Below, one piece after another: positions 1 through 8,890 of a DNA stretch of 64,000 bases. This stretch comes from Bog-756 sp963713625 (lineage in GTDB: Bacteria > Actinomycetota > Acidimicrobiia > Acidimicrobiales > RAAP-2): assembly GCA_963713625.1 (NCBI GenBank), contig CAVQMN010000004.1, positions 868,001-932,000 of the forward strand, given 5' to 3'. Position 1 is the first letter of the stretch; each line of letters begins with the position of its first letter. The notes under the pieces were generated by a model, which had not been told where the DNA came from, made no database searches, and saw nothing but the letters and a program-made list of their open reading frames with translations. Position numbers and translations under genes: made by a program.

Positions 1-1440
1 CCGCAGCTTGGCCGGATCGCTCAGGATCGACTCCAGCTCGGCGATCTCTTCGAGGAGTTTGGCCATCTCCTCTTCGAGGTTGGTCCGGCCCAGTCGGGTG
101 AGCCGCGACAACGTCATGTCGAGGATGTGGTTGGCCTGCTCCTCGGAGAACTCGAAGGGCTCGGCCTGCAGGGTCCCGAGGGCGGCGGCGCGGTCGTCCG
201 AGCCCCGGATGGCGGCGATGACCGCATCGAGCATGTCGATGGCTTTGAGCAGGCCCTCGACCACGTGCGCCCGGGCCTGGGCCTTGTTCAACAGGAACTG
301 CGAGCGGCGTGTCACCACCTCGACCTGATGGGCCACGTAGTGGGTCAGGATCTGAGCCAGATTGAGCGTCCTCGGCACACCGTCCACCAGCGCCACCGCG
401 TTGACACTGAAGGTGGTCTGCATCGGCGTCTGCTTGAACAGGTTGTTGAGGACCACGTTGGCGTTGGCATCCCGCTTGAGCCTGATCACCAGCCTGGTCA
501 TCCCGCCCGAGGAATCGTCCTGGGCCTCGGCGATACCGTCGAGGTCCCCAGCCCGGACCAGGTCCTCGATCTTCTTCGAGACCGAGGCGATCGACGCCTG
601 GTACGGCATCTCCGTGACCACGATGCGGGTCTCGCCGGCCCGGCCCTCTTCGACTTCGGCCACCGCCCGCATCTTGATCGAGCCCCTGCCGGTGCGAAGT
701 GCATCCAGGATGCCCTGTCGGCCCAGGATCAGCCCGCCGGTGGGGAAATCGGGGCCCTTGACGAAGGCCATGAGGTCGTCCGGGGTGGCGTCAGGATGCT
801 CCAGCAGGTGAACGGTGGCGTCGATCGCCTCACCCAGATTGTGGGGCGGGATGTTGGTGGCCATGCCCACCGCGATGCCCTGCGATCCATTGACCAGCAT
901 GTTGGGGAAGCGCGCCGGCAGGACGGTCGGCTCTTCAGAGGTGGCGTCGTAGTTGGCCACGAAATCGACGGTTTCCTGGTCGATGCCGTGCATGAGCTCG
1001 AGGGCCAAAGCCCCGAGGCGGCATTCGGTGTACCGCATGGCCGCCGGCCCCTCGTCGGGCCCGGTCCCCCCGAAGTTCCCGTGGCCGTCGATGAGAGGGT
1101 GGCGCATGGAGAAGTCCTGGACCATCCGGGCCAGGGCCTCGTAGATGGCCGAGTCACCGTGGGGGTGGTAGGAGCCCATCACGTCGCCGACCACCTTGGC
1201 GCACTTGTTCCGGGGTCGGTCGGGCAGCAGACGCTGGTCGTACATCGAATAGAGGATCCGGCGGTGCACGGGCTTCAGGCCGTCGCGCACGTCCGGAAGC
1301 GCCCGCGAGACGATGACCGACATCGAATACTCGAGGAAGGAACGCTCCATCTCCTCTTGGATCTCGATCGGCTCGATGAACCCCGAGATCTCCTCGTCGG
1401 TGCCCGATCCCCCGGTACCGTCGTTGTCACGTCCTGGCAT
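1..1440 (-). CDS. gyrA: DNA gyrase subunit A, 3' end missing
   Basis: GyrA is the breakage-reunion subunit of the type II topoisomerase that introduces negative supercoils. The frame is open for 480 codons from ATG at 1440 to the window edge, so the C-terminal pinwheel domain is outside. Seen in the translation: an N-terminal IEIQEEMERSFLEYSMSVIV segment, the quinolone-region motif HPHGDSAIYE, and the catalytic tyrosine in AMRYTE (Tyr137, codon 1030-1032). The quinolone-contact serine and acidic residue are both present (S in GDS, E in IYE). It follows gyrB on the same strand after 77 bp, the usual gyrB-gyrA order. The only uncertainty is the missing part. Confidence 0.97.
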   Translation of the reverse strand, partial: MPGRDNDGTGGSGTDEEISGFIEPIEIQEEMERSFLEYSMSVIVSRALPDVRDGLKPVHRRILYSMYDQRLLPDRPRNKCAKVVGDVMGSYHPHGDSAIYEALARMVQDFSMRHPLIDGHGNFGGTGPDEGPAAMRYTECRLGALALELMHGIDQETVDFVANYDATSEEPTVLPARFPNMLVNGSQGIAVGMATNIPPHNLGEAIDATVHLLEHPDATPDDLMAFVKGPDFPTGGLILGRQGILDALRTGRGSIKMRAVAEVEEGRAGETRIVVTEMPYQASIASVSKKIEDLVRAGDLDGIAEAQDDSSGGMTRLVIRLKRDANANVVLNNLFKQTPMQTTFSVNAVALVDGVPRTLNLAQILTHYVAHQVEVVTRRSQFLLNKAQARAHVVEGLLKAIDMLDAVIAAIRGSDDRAAALGTLQAEPFEFSEEQANHILDMTLSRLTRLGRTNLEEEMAKLLEEIAELESILSDPAKLR

Positions 1441-1517
1441 TCCTAAGTCCTATCTGCGTTTCTCAAAAGGGTCATTGGATCGGTCGTCTTCGCCCGGGCC
1501 GCTCCATCGGGCGTCGA

Positions 1518-3466
1518 CTAGATGTCGAGGAACCGCACGTCCTTGGCATTGGTCTGGATGAACTGGCGGCGGAGGTCGACGTCCTCACCCATCAGTACCG
1601 AGCAGACCTCGTCGGCGATGGCCGCCTGCTCCACCGCTATCTGCAGGAGGGAGCGCTTGCCCGGATCCATGGTGGTGTCGCGCAGTTCGGCGTAGTCCAT
1701 CTCGCCGAGGCCCTTCAGCCGCTGGAAGTCCTTGGTGTGGTTGGGGTTTTCGAGGAGGAAGGCGGCCTTGGCCGCGTCGTCCTTCAGGTACGCCTTCTCC
1801 TTGCCCACCTCGGTCGAGTACAGCGGCGGCTGGGCCACATAGACGAAGCCCCCCTCGACGAGCGGCTTCATCTGGCGGAAGAAGAAGGTGAGCAGCAAGG
1901 TCCGGATGTGCGAGCCGTCCACGTCGGCATCGGCGAGGATGATGATCTTGTGGTAGCGGATCTTCGTGACGTCGAAGTCCTCGGCCAACCCGGCGCCGAT
2001 GGCGGAGATGAGGGCCTGGATCTCGGTGTTCTTGAGCATCTTGTCGATACGGGCACGCTCGACGTTCAGGATCTTCCCCCGGATGGGCAAGATGGCCTGG
2101 GTCTTCGGATTCCGGGCGTCCTTGGCCGAACCGCCCGCCGAGTTCCCCTCGACGATGAACAGTTCGCTCTCCCGCGGGTCCCGAGAGGAGCAGTCGACCA
2201 GCTTTCCGGGAAGCCCGGCGCCGTCGAGGGCCGACTTGCGCCGGGTGAGGTCGCGGGCGGACCGGGCGGCCACGCGGGCCCGGGCGGCCAGCATGCCCTT
2301 TTGGATGATCTGGCCGGCTTCGCGCGGGTTCTCCTCGAACCAGTCGCTCAACTTCTCGTTGGTGGCCCGCTCCACCAGAGAGCGGACCGGGACGTTGCCC
2401 AGCTTGGCTTTGGTCTGACCCTCGAACTGCGGATCCTGGAGGCGAACCGAGATGATGGCGGTCAGGCCTTCACGGATGTCCTCACCCAACAGGTTGTCGT
2501 CCTTCTCCTTCAGCGTGCCTTTGGCCCTGGCGTACTTGTTGGCCACGTTGGTGAGGGACTTCTTGAATCCCTCCTCGTGCATCCCGCCGTCGATGGTGGA
2601 GATCCCGTTGGCGAACGAGTGGATGCTCTCGTAGAAGCCGGTGTTCCACTGGAGGGCGATCTCCACTTCCATGGTCTCCTCGCGCTGTTCCAGCGAGGCG
2701 ACCTTGCGGAAGAGCGCCTCCTTGGACGCGTTGAGGTGGCGGACGTAGTCGACGATGCCGTCCTTGTACTTGAAGACCTGCGAGTCCTTGCCGTCCGGGC
2801 GTTCGTCGGCAAACCGGATCTCGAGGCCCTTGTTGAGGAACGCCATCACCTGGAGGCGCTCGGTCACCGTCTGGGCCCGGAATTCGACCTCCTCGAAGAT
2901 GGTCGGGTCCGGCCAGAACGTCACCGTGGTGCCGGTCCGGCCGCGGGGGCGCGCCCGGTGATCTCGAGCTTGCCGGTGGGATTGCCGCCGTCGACGAACT
3001 CCAGCACGTGATGGTCCCCGTCGCTGTCGATCTCGAGGAGCAGCCGCGTGGACAGCGCGTTGACGACCGAGATCCCCACGCCGTGCAGACCGCCCGAAAC
3101 CTTGTAGCCGCCACCCTCCCCGAATTTCCCGCCGGCGTGCAGCACGGTGAGCACGACCTCGGCCGCCGACTTGCCCCCCTGTTCCTTCATCGGACCGGTC
3201 GGGATACCCCGGCCGTTGTCGGCCACCCTGACACCTCCGTCGGCCAACAGGGTGACGTCGATCTCCGTGCAGTAGCCGGCCATGGCCTCATCCACCGCGT
3301 TGTCGACGACCTCCCAGACCAGATGGTGCAGGCCCGTCGGGCCCGTCGATCCGATGTACATCCCCGGTCGCTTCCGGACCGGCTCGAGGCCTTCCAGAAC
3401 GGTGATGTCCTCAGCGTTGTAGGTCAGTTCCTCGGCCCCGCCGGCTACCTCTTTTTTCAGCGCCAC
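1518..3466 (-). CDS. gyrB: DNA gyrase subunit B, with apparent one-base frameshift
   Basis: GyrB is the ATPase subunit of gyrase. The coding region is split into two frames. The first (from GTG 3466) carries the GHKL ATPase motifs (VWEVVDNAVDEA, ADNGRGIP, GGLHGVGISVVNALS) and stops just past 2925. The second holds transducer and TOPRIM (VEGNSAGGSA, ADADVDGSHIRTLL) and ends at 1518 in KDVRFLDI. Adding one C to the five-C run (plus-strand G run 2945-2949) joins them as ITGRAPRGRTGTTVTFWPD, which is the expected family sequence, and gives 649 residues, a normal length. A homopolymer miscount in the assembly is the likeliest cause; a real mutation or -1 slippage is possible. The TOPRIM glutamate is followed by GN where most GyrBs have GD. 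Confidence 0.93.
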
Positions 3467-3636
3467 AGGCGCGCCCTTTCCAACATCGATTGACTGAACG
3501 GGAACCAGCGCAACGAGCGAGCCTCCGGCGCACGAGACGCCTTTTGTCGGCGGCGGCGGTTACCCGATTCCAATGCTTCCAGTGTAGTCCCCAGAGGCAC
3601 CTTCCCTGACCGATGATCGACCCGGGAACGACGGTG

Positions 3637-3954
3637 CTACCGACGGACCCGGACCTCCAGGCGGGCGGGGCGGGGCGCCCCGGTTTCCTCCACCACCCGG
3701 TCCAAGAGCTCGTCTCCCAAGCCACGGACCTGGGTCGCCCAGGCCGGGTGATCGACGGTCACCACCAGGGATTCGTTGTCGAGCCGGATCGGCTGTACAT
3801 GGCCGGCCATGGCCGTACCCACGATCTGGGGCCAACGAGCGAAGAGGAGGCCGAGACCCTTCGAGTCCTTCATCCCGAGCTGCCTGGTCAGCGCATCGAG
3901 GGAACTCTCCAGACGGCGGGGGCCGGGTTCGCCTTCATTGGAGGCGGAGCCCAC
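3637..3954 (-). CDS. dciA: DciA-type helicase-loader protein (DUF721)
   Basis: This 105-residue protein matches the DUF721/DciA family, which loads or supports the replicative helicase DnaB in bacteria without DnaC. The conserved part runs from LESSLDALTRQLG through LFARWPQIVG and ends WATQVRGLGDELLDRVVEE, the typical C-terminal pattern. A much longer upstream reading to 4362 exists but lies over recF. I chose GTG at 3954 because it overlaps the recF stop by one base (TAGTG), a common translational coupling, and gives the family's usual size. It lies between recF and gyrB, as in mycobacteria. Its partner dnaB is also in this window at 36147. Confidence 0.85.
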   Translation of the reverse strand: MGSASNEGEPGPRRLESSLDALTRQLGMKDSKGLGLLFARWPQIVGTAMAGHVQPIRLDNESLVVTVDHPAWATQVRGLGDELLDRVVEETGAPRPARLEVRVRR

Positions 3955-5054
3955 TACCCGGCTTCGATCCCCGCGCCGGCCGGCGCGTGCCCGCCGGCGT
4001 CGACCGGATAGACCTTGGCCGCCACCACCTCCGACGGGGCGGGAAGAGCGGTGGTCAAGAGGGCCTGGCCCGGGGGCAGTCCGGCCAACAACGCCTTGGC
4101 CCGGAAAGGGTCCAGTTCGGAGAAGACGTCGTCGAGGAGGAGCACCGGCGGGGTCCCCAGCCGCTCGGTGGCCAGTTGGTGGGCGGCCAGCTGGAGCGCC
4201 AGGGCCAACGACCGTTGTTCGCCTTGGGAGGCGTGGGTCCGACCGGGGAGCCCGCGGAGCGACAACTCGAGTTCGTCCCGGTGGGGTCCGGTCATCGAAA
4301 GCCCCCGTTCGAGGTCCTTCGACCTCGACTGGGCCAGTGCGTCGAGTAGCTGACCCGACCACGAGCGCTGGTAGTCGAGGGTGACGGCCGTCGCCTCACC
4401 GGCCAACCGTGAATAGTGGGCCTGGGCGATCGGCGCCAACTGGCCGACCAACCATTCACGGGCCTCGACCAGACTGGTTCCGGCGGCGTCGAGGCGTTGA
4501 TCCCACACATCGAGGGTGCTGGCCACCTCCGCACTGAGTTTCCGGCCGGATGTACGCAGCAGGGCCGACCTCTGGCGGAGGATCTTCTCGACGTCCTCGG
4601 CGGCCCGGGCGGCTTTGGGATCGACCACGGCCAGGGTGTCGTCGAGAAACCGCCGGCGCTCGGCCGGACCGGACCGGACCACGCCGATGTCCTCGGGAGA
4701 GAACACCGTGGTCCGGAGGGCGTCGTGGAGGTCACTGCGTCGGCGGACGGTCTGGCGGTTGACCAACGTCCGCGACCGGCCGAGATTCGACAGCTCGGCT
4801 TCGATGGTGATCGATCGGCCGTCCACCATGGTCACCGCCCGCAGAATGGCTTGGTCCGAACCTCGGCGCACCAGGGCTTCGCGGGGCGAGTGCCGGAACG
4901 ACTGGAGTGTCGACAGGTAGGTCACCGCCTCCAGGACGCTGGTCTTTCCGGCTCCGTTTCGGCCGGTGATCACCGTCGTCCCCAGCGGGTCGGGCTCGAT
5001 GCCCAACTCGACGATGTTCCGGAAGTTTGTGATCTCCAGGGAGACGAGGTGCAC
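3954..5054 (-). CDS. recF: DNA replication/repair protein RecF
   Basis: RecF is an SMC-like ATPase that helps load RecA at gaps via RecOR. The 366-residue product has the N-terminal LEITNFRN strand, Walker A GRNGAGKTS near residue 32, the ABC signature as SQGEQRSLALAL, and Walker B VLLLDDVFSELD, all in family order and spacing. It starts with GTG at 5054, 23 bp after dnaN, and its stop overlaps the dciA start, so dnaN-recF-dciA probably form one transcription unit. No strong Shine-Dalgarno is visible before the GTG. Confidence 0.95.
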   Translation of the reverse strand: MHLVSLEITNFRNIVELGIEPDPLGTTVITGRNGAGKTSVLEAVTYLSTLQSFRHSPREALVRRGSDQAILRAVTMVDGRSITIEAELSNLGRSRTLVNRQTVRRRSDLHDALRTTVFSPEDIGVVRSGPAERRRFLDDTLAVVDPKAARAAEDVEKILRQRSALLRTSGRKLSAEVASTLDVWDQRLDAAGTSLVEAREWLVGQLAPIAQAHYSRLAGEATAVTLDYQRSWSGQLLDALAQSRSKDLERGLSMTGPHRDELELSLRGLPGRTHASQGEQRSLALALQLAAHQLATERLGTPPVLLLDDVFSELDPFRAKALLAGLPPGQALLTTALPAPSEVVAAKVYPVDAGGHAPAGAGIEAG

Positions 5055-5077
5055 GGAGGGTTGTGGGTTCGGTGGAC

Positions 5078-6238
5078 TTACGAGACCCGGACGGGCATGA
5101 GTAGATAGCGGAAATTGGTCTCTTCGGCCGCCCTCACCGTCGCCGGTTTGGTGGCGTCCACGGTCTCGAGAAGCACCTCGTCCCCGGACACGGCCTCCAC
5201 CCCGTCGATCAGGTACGTGGGGTTGAAGGCGATGGTGAGTTCTGATCCCTCGAAGTCGGCGTCCACCGTCTCGCTGGCGTCGCCGACCTCCTGGGACACC
5301 ACGGTGAGGTCCACTCCCCCGCTCCGCATGGACAGACGAACGGGTGTGGTGTTGTCGCGGACCAGCAGGCGAACCCGACGGAGGGCATCGAGGAGTGAGT
5401 CCTTACCGACATGAAGCCGGTTGGGATACTCCGATGGGATCAGTTGGCGGTAGTCCGGGTAGCTTCCGTCGAGAAGCCGGGTGCTGACCTTGACATCACC
5501 GGCGGTGAAGGTCACGTCGTGGTCCCCGATGGACAGACCGATGGCCGGCGCCGAGGCCGTCCCGTCTCCGCCATCCGCCGGCGCGGCCGCGGCCTCGTCC
5601 TTCGTGGCCGCGCCGAGGACCGAGAGTTTCTGCAGTTCGGCCAGAGCCCGGGCCGGTACGAGGATCTGCGAGCTGTCGGTCAACGCGTCACTGCCGTCGA
5701 TGTCACGCATGGCCAACCGGTACGAGTCGGTCGCCACTAGTCGTATACCGCCGCCTTCGGCCGCGATCAGCACGCCGGTCAGGAGGGGCCGGGCATCGTC
5801 GCTGGAGGCCGCCCGCACCACCTGGCGGAGTGCACCGGCCAAGCTCGACGCGGGCAGGAACGTGGCTGGCTGGGGAGGCTCTGGCAGGGAGGGGAAATCG
5901 TCCACCGCGAATGTCCTGAGGCTGAAGCGGGATCTGGCCGCGCCGATCTCGATCTTTTCGCCCTCCGATTCGATGGTCACCGCCCCGGGTTCGAGCGATC
6001 GGACGATGTCGGCCAGCAGTTTGGCGGGCGCGACACACACCCCGTCGGAGATGCCGATGATCTCGGTTGAGGCGTGGACCGTGAGGTCGAGGTCGGTGCC
6101 CACCACGCCCAGGTGATTGGCCTGGGATTCGATCCGGACCCCACCAAGGGCCATCGAGGTCGAGGTACGGGAGCTCACGGCGCGGCCGGCAGTGGTGAGG
6201 ACCTCCACCAAGGAGTCGCGCTCACATCGGAACTTCAC
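5078..6238 (-). CDS. dnaN: DNA polymerase III sliding clamp (beta subunit)
   Basis: The 386-residue protein is the processivity clamp of the replicative polymerase. It has the usual N-terminal MKFRCERDSLVEVLTTAGRA and the closing RYLLMPVRVS, where the C-terminal LMPVR tail packs beside the client-binding pocket. Three repeated clamp domains of about 120 residues fit the length. A short Ala/Pro/Asp-rich insertion (around TKDEAAAAPADGGDGTASAP) interrupts the middle domain. It starts at GTG 6238 with a GA-rich sequence upstream and lies between the presumed origin and recF, the standard position. Confidence 0.96.
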   Translation of the reverse strand: MKFRCERDSLVEVLTTAGRAVSSRTSTSMALGGVRIESQANHLGVVGTDLDLTVHASTEIIGISDGVCVAPAKLLADIVRSLEPGAVTIESEGEKIEIGAARSRFSLRTFAVDDFPSLPEPPQPATFLPASSLAGALRQVVRAASSDDARPLLTGVLIAAEGGGIRLVATDSYRLAMRDIDGSDALTDSSQILVPARALAELQKLSVLGAATKDEAAAAPADGGDGTASAPAIGLSIGDHDVTFTAGDVKVSTRLLDGSYPDYRQLIPSEYPNRLHVGKDSLLDALRRVRLLVRDNTTPVRLSMRSGGVDLTVVSQEVGDASETVDADFEGSELTIAFNPTYLIDGVEAVSGDEVLLETVDATKPATVRAAEETNFRYLLMPVRVS

Positions 6239-6304
6239 CAGGAGGTCCTCTCTTGTCTTTGTAGGTATCTAATTTTGATAGTGATGGTAGTAAGGCCTGT
6301 GGAT

Positions 6305-6313
6305 TGTGGATAA
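6305..6313 (-). promoter_or_regulatory. DnaA box (perfect)
   Basis: The plus strand reads TGTGGATAA, the exact complement of the consensus TTATCCACA. It overlaps a second near-match starting at 6298, making a tandem pair seven bases apart at the edge of the AT-rich stretch. Confidence 0.75.
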
Positions 6314-6460
6314 ACACCCTGCGCCCCAGTACAACGAGGGTTTACGGATCAGGGTGTCGTCCCCCGAACACCCCCGGCCGAGGGCACGAGGTGTTTTTTG
6401 GGTGTCTGGTTATGGACAAGTTCATCTGAGTTCACAGAATTGCCCCAGACCTGGGCGGAG

Positions 6461-6469
6461 ATATCCACA
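6461..6469 (+). promoter_or_regulatory. DnaA box, one mismatch
   Basis: ATATCCACA differs from TTATCCACA at one position. It faces the opposite way to the perfect box at 6305-6313 and lies within the same dnaN-dnaA gap. Confidence 0.5.
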
Positions 6470-6560
6470 GATAGTGCACAACCTCTGGATACAGGCAGGC
6501 GGGAGGGGTGGAAAGCATCCATATGGAGTGAGACATCGATCATGGCGGGCCGACGATTTG

Positions 6561-7985
6561 TCATGAGCCGCTCTTGATGCGGACGATCAGGTCAGTGACC
6601 TGGTTGTAGGTCTGGTGGCGCTCCTTCATGAGGTTTGCCACCTTCTCGACGGCATGCATCACGGTGGAGTGGTCTCGGCCCCCGAACTCGCGCCCGATGG
6701 CCGGATAGCTGAAGTCGGTCAACTCCCGGAAGACATACATGCTGACCTGGCGGGCGGTGACCAGCGGGCGCCGGCGGTTTGGGCCGCAGATCTCCTCGAC
6801 GGAGAAACCGAAGGTGTCGGCGGTGGCATTGAGGATGACGTCGGGGGTGATCCGCCTGGGTTGGTCAGCCGAGACGATGTCCGAGAGCACGACCTCGGCC
6901 AACTCCCTGCTCATGGGCTGTCGGTTGAGGCTGGCGAAGGCGGTGACCCTGATGAGGGCGCCCTCGAGTTCGCGGATGTTGTCCTTGACGTGGGTCGCGA
7001 TGAACTCGAGCACGTCATCGGGGACGTCGACCTGCTCGTGTTCGGCCTTGGTCTGGAGGATGGCCAGTCTGGTCTCGAGCTCGGGCGGCTGCACTTCGGT
7101 GATCAGACCGGAGAGAAAGCGGCTCCGCAGCCGGTCTTCGAGGGTGGCGATCGACTTCGGAGGTCGGTCCGAGGTGAGGACGATCTGCTTCGATGCCCCA
7201 TAGAGGGAGTTGAAGGTGTGGAAGAACTCCTCTTGGAGCGACTCCTTACGCTCCATGAACTGGACGTCGTCGATGAGCAGGACGTCACATTCCCGGTAGC
7301 GGCGTTTGAATGCGGTGGTGGTGTTGGTGCGGATGGCATCCACGAATTCGTTCATATACGTCTCGGTGGTCACGTACCGGACGTGGCGGCCGGAGAAATT
7401 CTCGAGCACGTAGTTCCCGATGGCGTGGAGAAGGTGCGTCTTGCCCAGACCGGCGTCGCCATAGATGAACAAGGGGTTGTAGGACCGGGCGGGGGATTCG
7501 GCCACCGACTGGGCCGCGGCATGGGCGAACCGGTTGGACGAGGCGATCACGAACGTGTCGAAGGTGTACCGGGGGTCGAGTACGGGGAAGTCGATCCGGT
7601 CCGTGGATGCGCCCCCACCTGGGCGTTTGGGACGTTCATTCCACAGTGAGGATCCGCCGGGAGATGCGCTGCCGGAATGGGCACGGGCACTGACGAAATC
7701 GGGTTCGGCCACCGGCTCTTCGGCCGGTTCGAAGATCGGAGCCACCACTTCGAGCTGGACGGCGAGATCACGCCCCACCGTGCCGGTGACGGTGTCCTGG
7801 ATGAGCCCGAGGAACCGGGACTCGACCCGGTCCCTGATCAGGGTGTTGGGTACCCCGAGCACGATTTCGCTCTCCTTGATGGAAAGCGGGGTGATCCCGG
7901 ACAGATAGGCCTGCCAGATGGCATCCGACACCTGCTCGCGCAGGGCCTCTGAACACAAAATCCACAAGCTTTCTGTGTCGTTCAC
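6561..7985 (-). CDS. dnaA: Chromosomal replication initiator protein DnaA
   Basis: DnaA binds origin boxes and opens oriC. The 474-residue protein has an N-terminal domain I, a short Pro/Ser-rich linker, an AAA+ core with Walker A GDAGLGKTHLL and Walker B VLLIDDVQF, and the C-terminal DNA-binding domain with the signature FGGRDHSTVMHAV. The open frame extends to 8312, but GTG at 7985 is preferred: it has GGAGG five bases upstream and starts domain I directly (NDTESLWILCSEAL). The extra 109 upstream codons have no DnaA similarity and cover a region with DnaA-box palindromes. Autoregulation by DnaA is likely from that leader. Confidence 0.96.
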   Translation of the reverse strand: MNDTESLWILCSEALREQVSDAIWQAYLSGITPLSIKESEIVLGVPNTLIRDRVESRFLGLIQDTVTGTVGRDLAVQLEVVAPIFEPAEEPVAEPDFVSARAHSGSASPGGSSLWNERPKRPGGGASTDRIDFPVLDPRYTFDTFVIASSNRFAHAAAQSVAESPARSYNPLFIYGDAGLGKTHLLHAIGNYVLENFSGRHVRYVTTETYMNEFVDAIRTNTTTAFKRRYRECDVLLIDDVQFMERKESLQEEFFHTFNSLYGASKQIVLTSDRPPKSIATLEDRLRSRFLSGLITEVQPPELETRLAILQTKAEHEQVDVPDDVLEFIATHVKDNIRELEGALIRVTAFASLNRQPMSRELAEVVLSDIVSADQPRRITPDVILNATADTFGFSVEEICGPNRRRPLVTARQVSMYVFRELTDFSYPAIGREFGGRDHSTVMHAVEKVANLMKERHQTYNQVTDLIVRIKSGS

Positions 7986-8342
7986 GTGGGCCTCCGCCCT
8001 TGCACTGTCGATTCGGTCCACAGCACTTTCCACAGCTGTGGACGAGCACCTGGTGGCGAGCGCAGCGCCGGAAGAGCCGCGACCCGGAGATGCTGCGATT
8101 TGGCTGTCCTGCGTCGTTCGTCGGGCAAGCGGCGGGCCGGTCGTCTTCTGTATGTCCAGAAGCCACTTGCTGTGTTCGGAACGGTACACCGTGCCCACCC
8201 GGCGTGCCTCTCGGCGATCGACTAGAGCGGGGGGCAGATTGCGCCTAGCATGTAGGGGAATGCCCTGATCCTCCTGATCGGGCCCCCTGCCGAACGCGAC
8301 ACCAATGTCCACGGTTCAGGGCTGAGGAAGGAAATTGGACAA
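7986..8342. other. dnaA-rpmH divergent intergenic region
   Basis: This 357 bp region separates dnaA (minus) from rpmH (plus). On the dnaA side it holds the dnaA ribosome-binding site and a palindrome of DnaA-box-like sequence at 8016-8043. On the rpmH side there is a purine-rich ribosome-binding stretch (AGGAAGGAAA) ending near 8334 and a TAGCAT at 8246-8251 that could be a -10 element, without a clear -35. No small gene is convincing; the upward extension of the dnaA frame is rejected. Confidence 0.6.
8016..8043. promoter_or_regulatory. DnaA-box-like palindrome in the dnaA leader
   Basis: GTCCACAGC at 8016-8024 is a perfect inverted repeat of GCTGTGGAC at 8035-8043. The right half also forms a 14-bp palindrome TCCACAGCTGTGGA at 8029-8042. 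The TCCACA cores match the strong part of DnaA boxes. It lies 31-58 bases upstream of the dnaA start, so DnaA autoregulation is a reasonable inference. Confidence 0.5.
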
Positions 8343-8477
8343 ATGAAGCGGACTTATCAGCCAAACGTACGCAAACGGGCCAAGACCCACGGATTTCGCA
8401 AGCGGATGTCGAGCAAGGCCGGGCGTGCCGTCATCCGGTCCCGCCGGGCGAAGGGACGCCATCGGCTGTCGGTGTGA
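8343..8477 (+). CDS. rpmH: 50S ribosomal protein bL34
   Basis: The 44-residue protein MKRTYQPNVRKRAKTHGFRK followed by RMSSKAGRAV and RRAKGRHRLSV is an unmistakable bL34, a small basic protein of the large ribosomal subunit. It starts at ATG 8343 after a purine-rich ribosome-binding site. Its stop overlaps the GTG start of rnpA (GTGA), so the two are translationally coupled. It opens the plus-strand gene series leading away from the origin. Confidence 0.97.
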   Translation: MKRTYQPNVRKRAKTHGFRKRMSSKAGRAVIRSRRAKGRHRLSV

Positions 8478-8890
8478 GCACCGCAGCCGCACCGGTCGAC
8501 CGGATCGTGACCGGAATCGGGCCGGTTCGGTCGCGCCGGACGTTCGAGGAGTTGCGTCAGCACGGTGCCAAGGGTCGCTCAGGGCCCCTTACCGTCAGTT
8601 TTTTGAAGCAACCTTCCTGGTCAGGGATACAAATAGCCTATGCCGTCAACCGGCGAGTGGGAAGTGCAGTGGTGAGGAACCAACTGAAACGGAGACTTCG
8701 GGCCATCGTGGCCGGGCGCGTGGCCTCCCTCCCGGCGGGCAGCTACGTGATCCGAGCCGCGCCGGGCGGGGCGCTGTTGGAGTTCGATGACCTGAGCGTG
8801 GCGGTGAACCAGGCGTTGGAGAGGGCCACGAGTGAGCGGACCCGCCGCTCCCCGGACCCGGCACCGCCGTACGGCCGGGTGATCGGATGA
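8474..8890 (+). CDS. rnpA: Ribonuclease P protein component
   Basis: RnpA is the protein cofactor of RNase P, which trims tRNA 5' ends. The 138-residue product carries the family signature RNQLKRRLR (RNxxKRRLR) in the middle and the preceding YAVNRRVGSAV strand. The GTG start at 8474 overlaps the rpmH stop by four bases, and the stop overlaps the yidD start (ATGA). The protein is slightly long for the family because of an N-terminal lead and an Arg/Pro-rich tail. No RNase P RNA gene is visible in this window. Confidence 0.94.
   Translation: MSTAAAPVDRIVTGIGPVRSRRTFEELRQHGAKGRSGPLTVSFLKQPSWSGIQIAYAVNRRVGSAVVRNQLKRRLRAIVAGRVASLPAGSYVIRAAPGGALLEFDDLSVAVNQALERATSERTRRSPDPAPPYGRVIG

Larger units (their letters stand above)
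6239..6560. other. Probable replication origin (oriC), dnaN-dnaA intergenic region
   Basis: This 322 bp gap lies where actinobacterial origins usually lie. It contains a perfect DnaA box TGTGGATAA at 6305-6313, immediately preceded by an overlapping near-box TGTGGATTG at 6298-6306. A one-mismatch box ATATCCACA is at 6461-6469, and weaker copies are near 6410 and 6484. An AT-rich stretch (about 6258-6293, containing TATCTAATTTTGATAGTGAT) next to the perfect box could be the unwinding element. Few perfect boxes are present, so part of the origin may be in the dnaA leader at 7986-8342. No gene is visible. Confidence 0.7.

Noticed and set aside
127..1446. 439-residue plus-strand open frame over gyrA
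   Set aside because: GyrA on the minus strand is certain; the plus frame is a high-GC shadow with no family pattern.
1737..3011. 424-residue plus-strand open frame over gyrB
   Set aside because: Covers GyrB motifs on the other strand.
6367..6399. Hairpin followed by a T run in the oriC gap
   Set aside because: It would terminate plus-strand transcripts, but no plus-strand gene precedes it.
7975..7990. Possible third parS (TTCACGTGG at the dnaA start)
   Set aside because: Only the core TTCACGTG matches; the flanks do not.
7986..8312. Upstream extension of the dnaA frame
   Set aside because: No DnaA similarity, and GTG 7985 has a strong ribosome-binding site.
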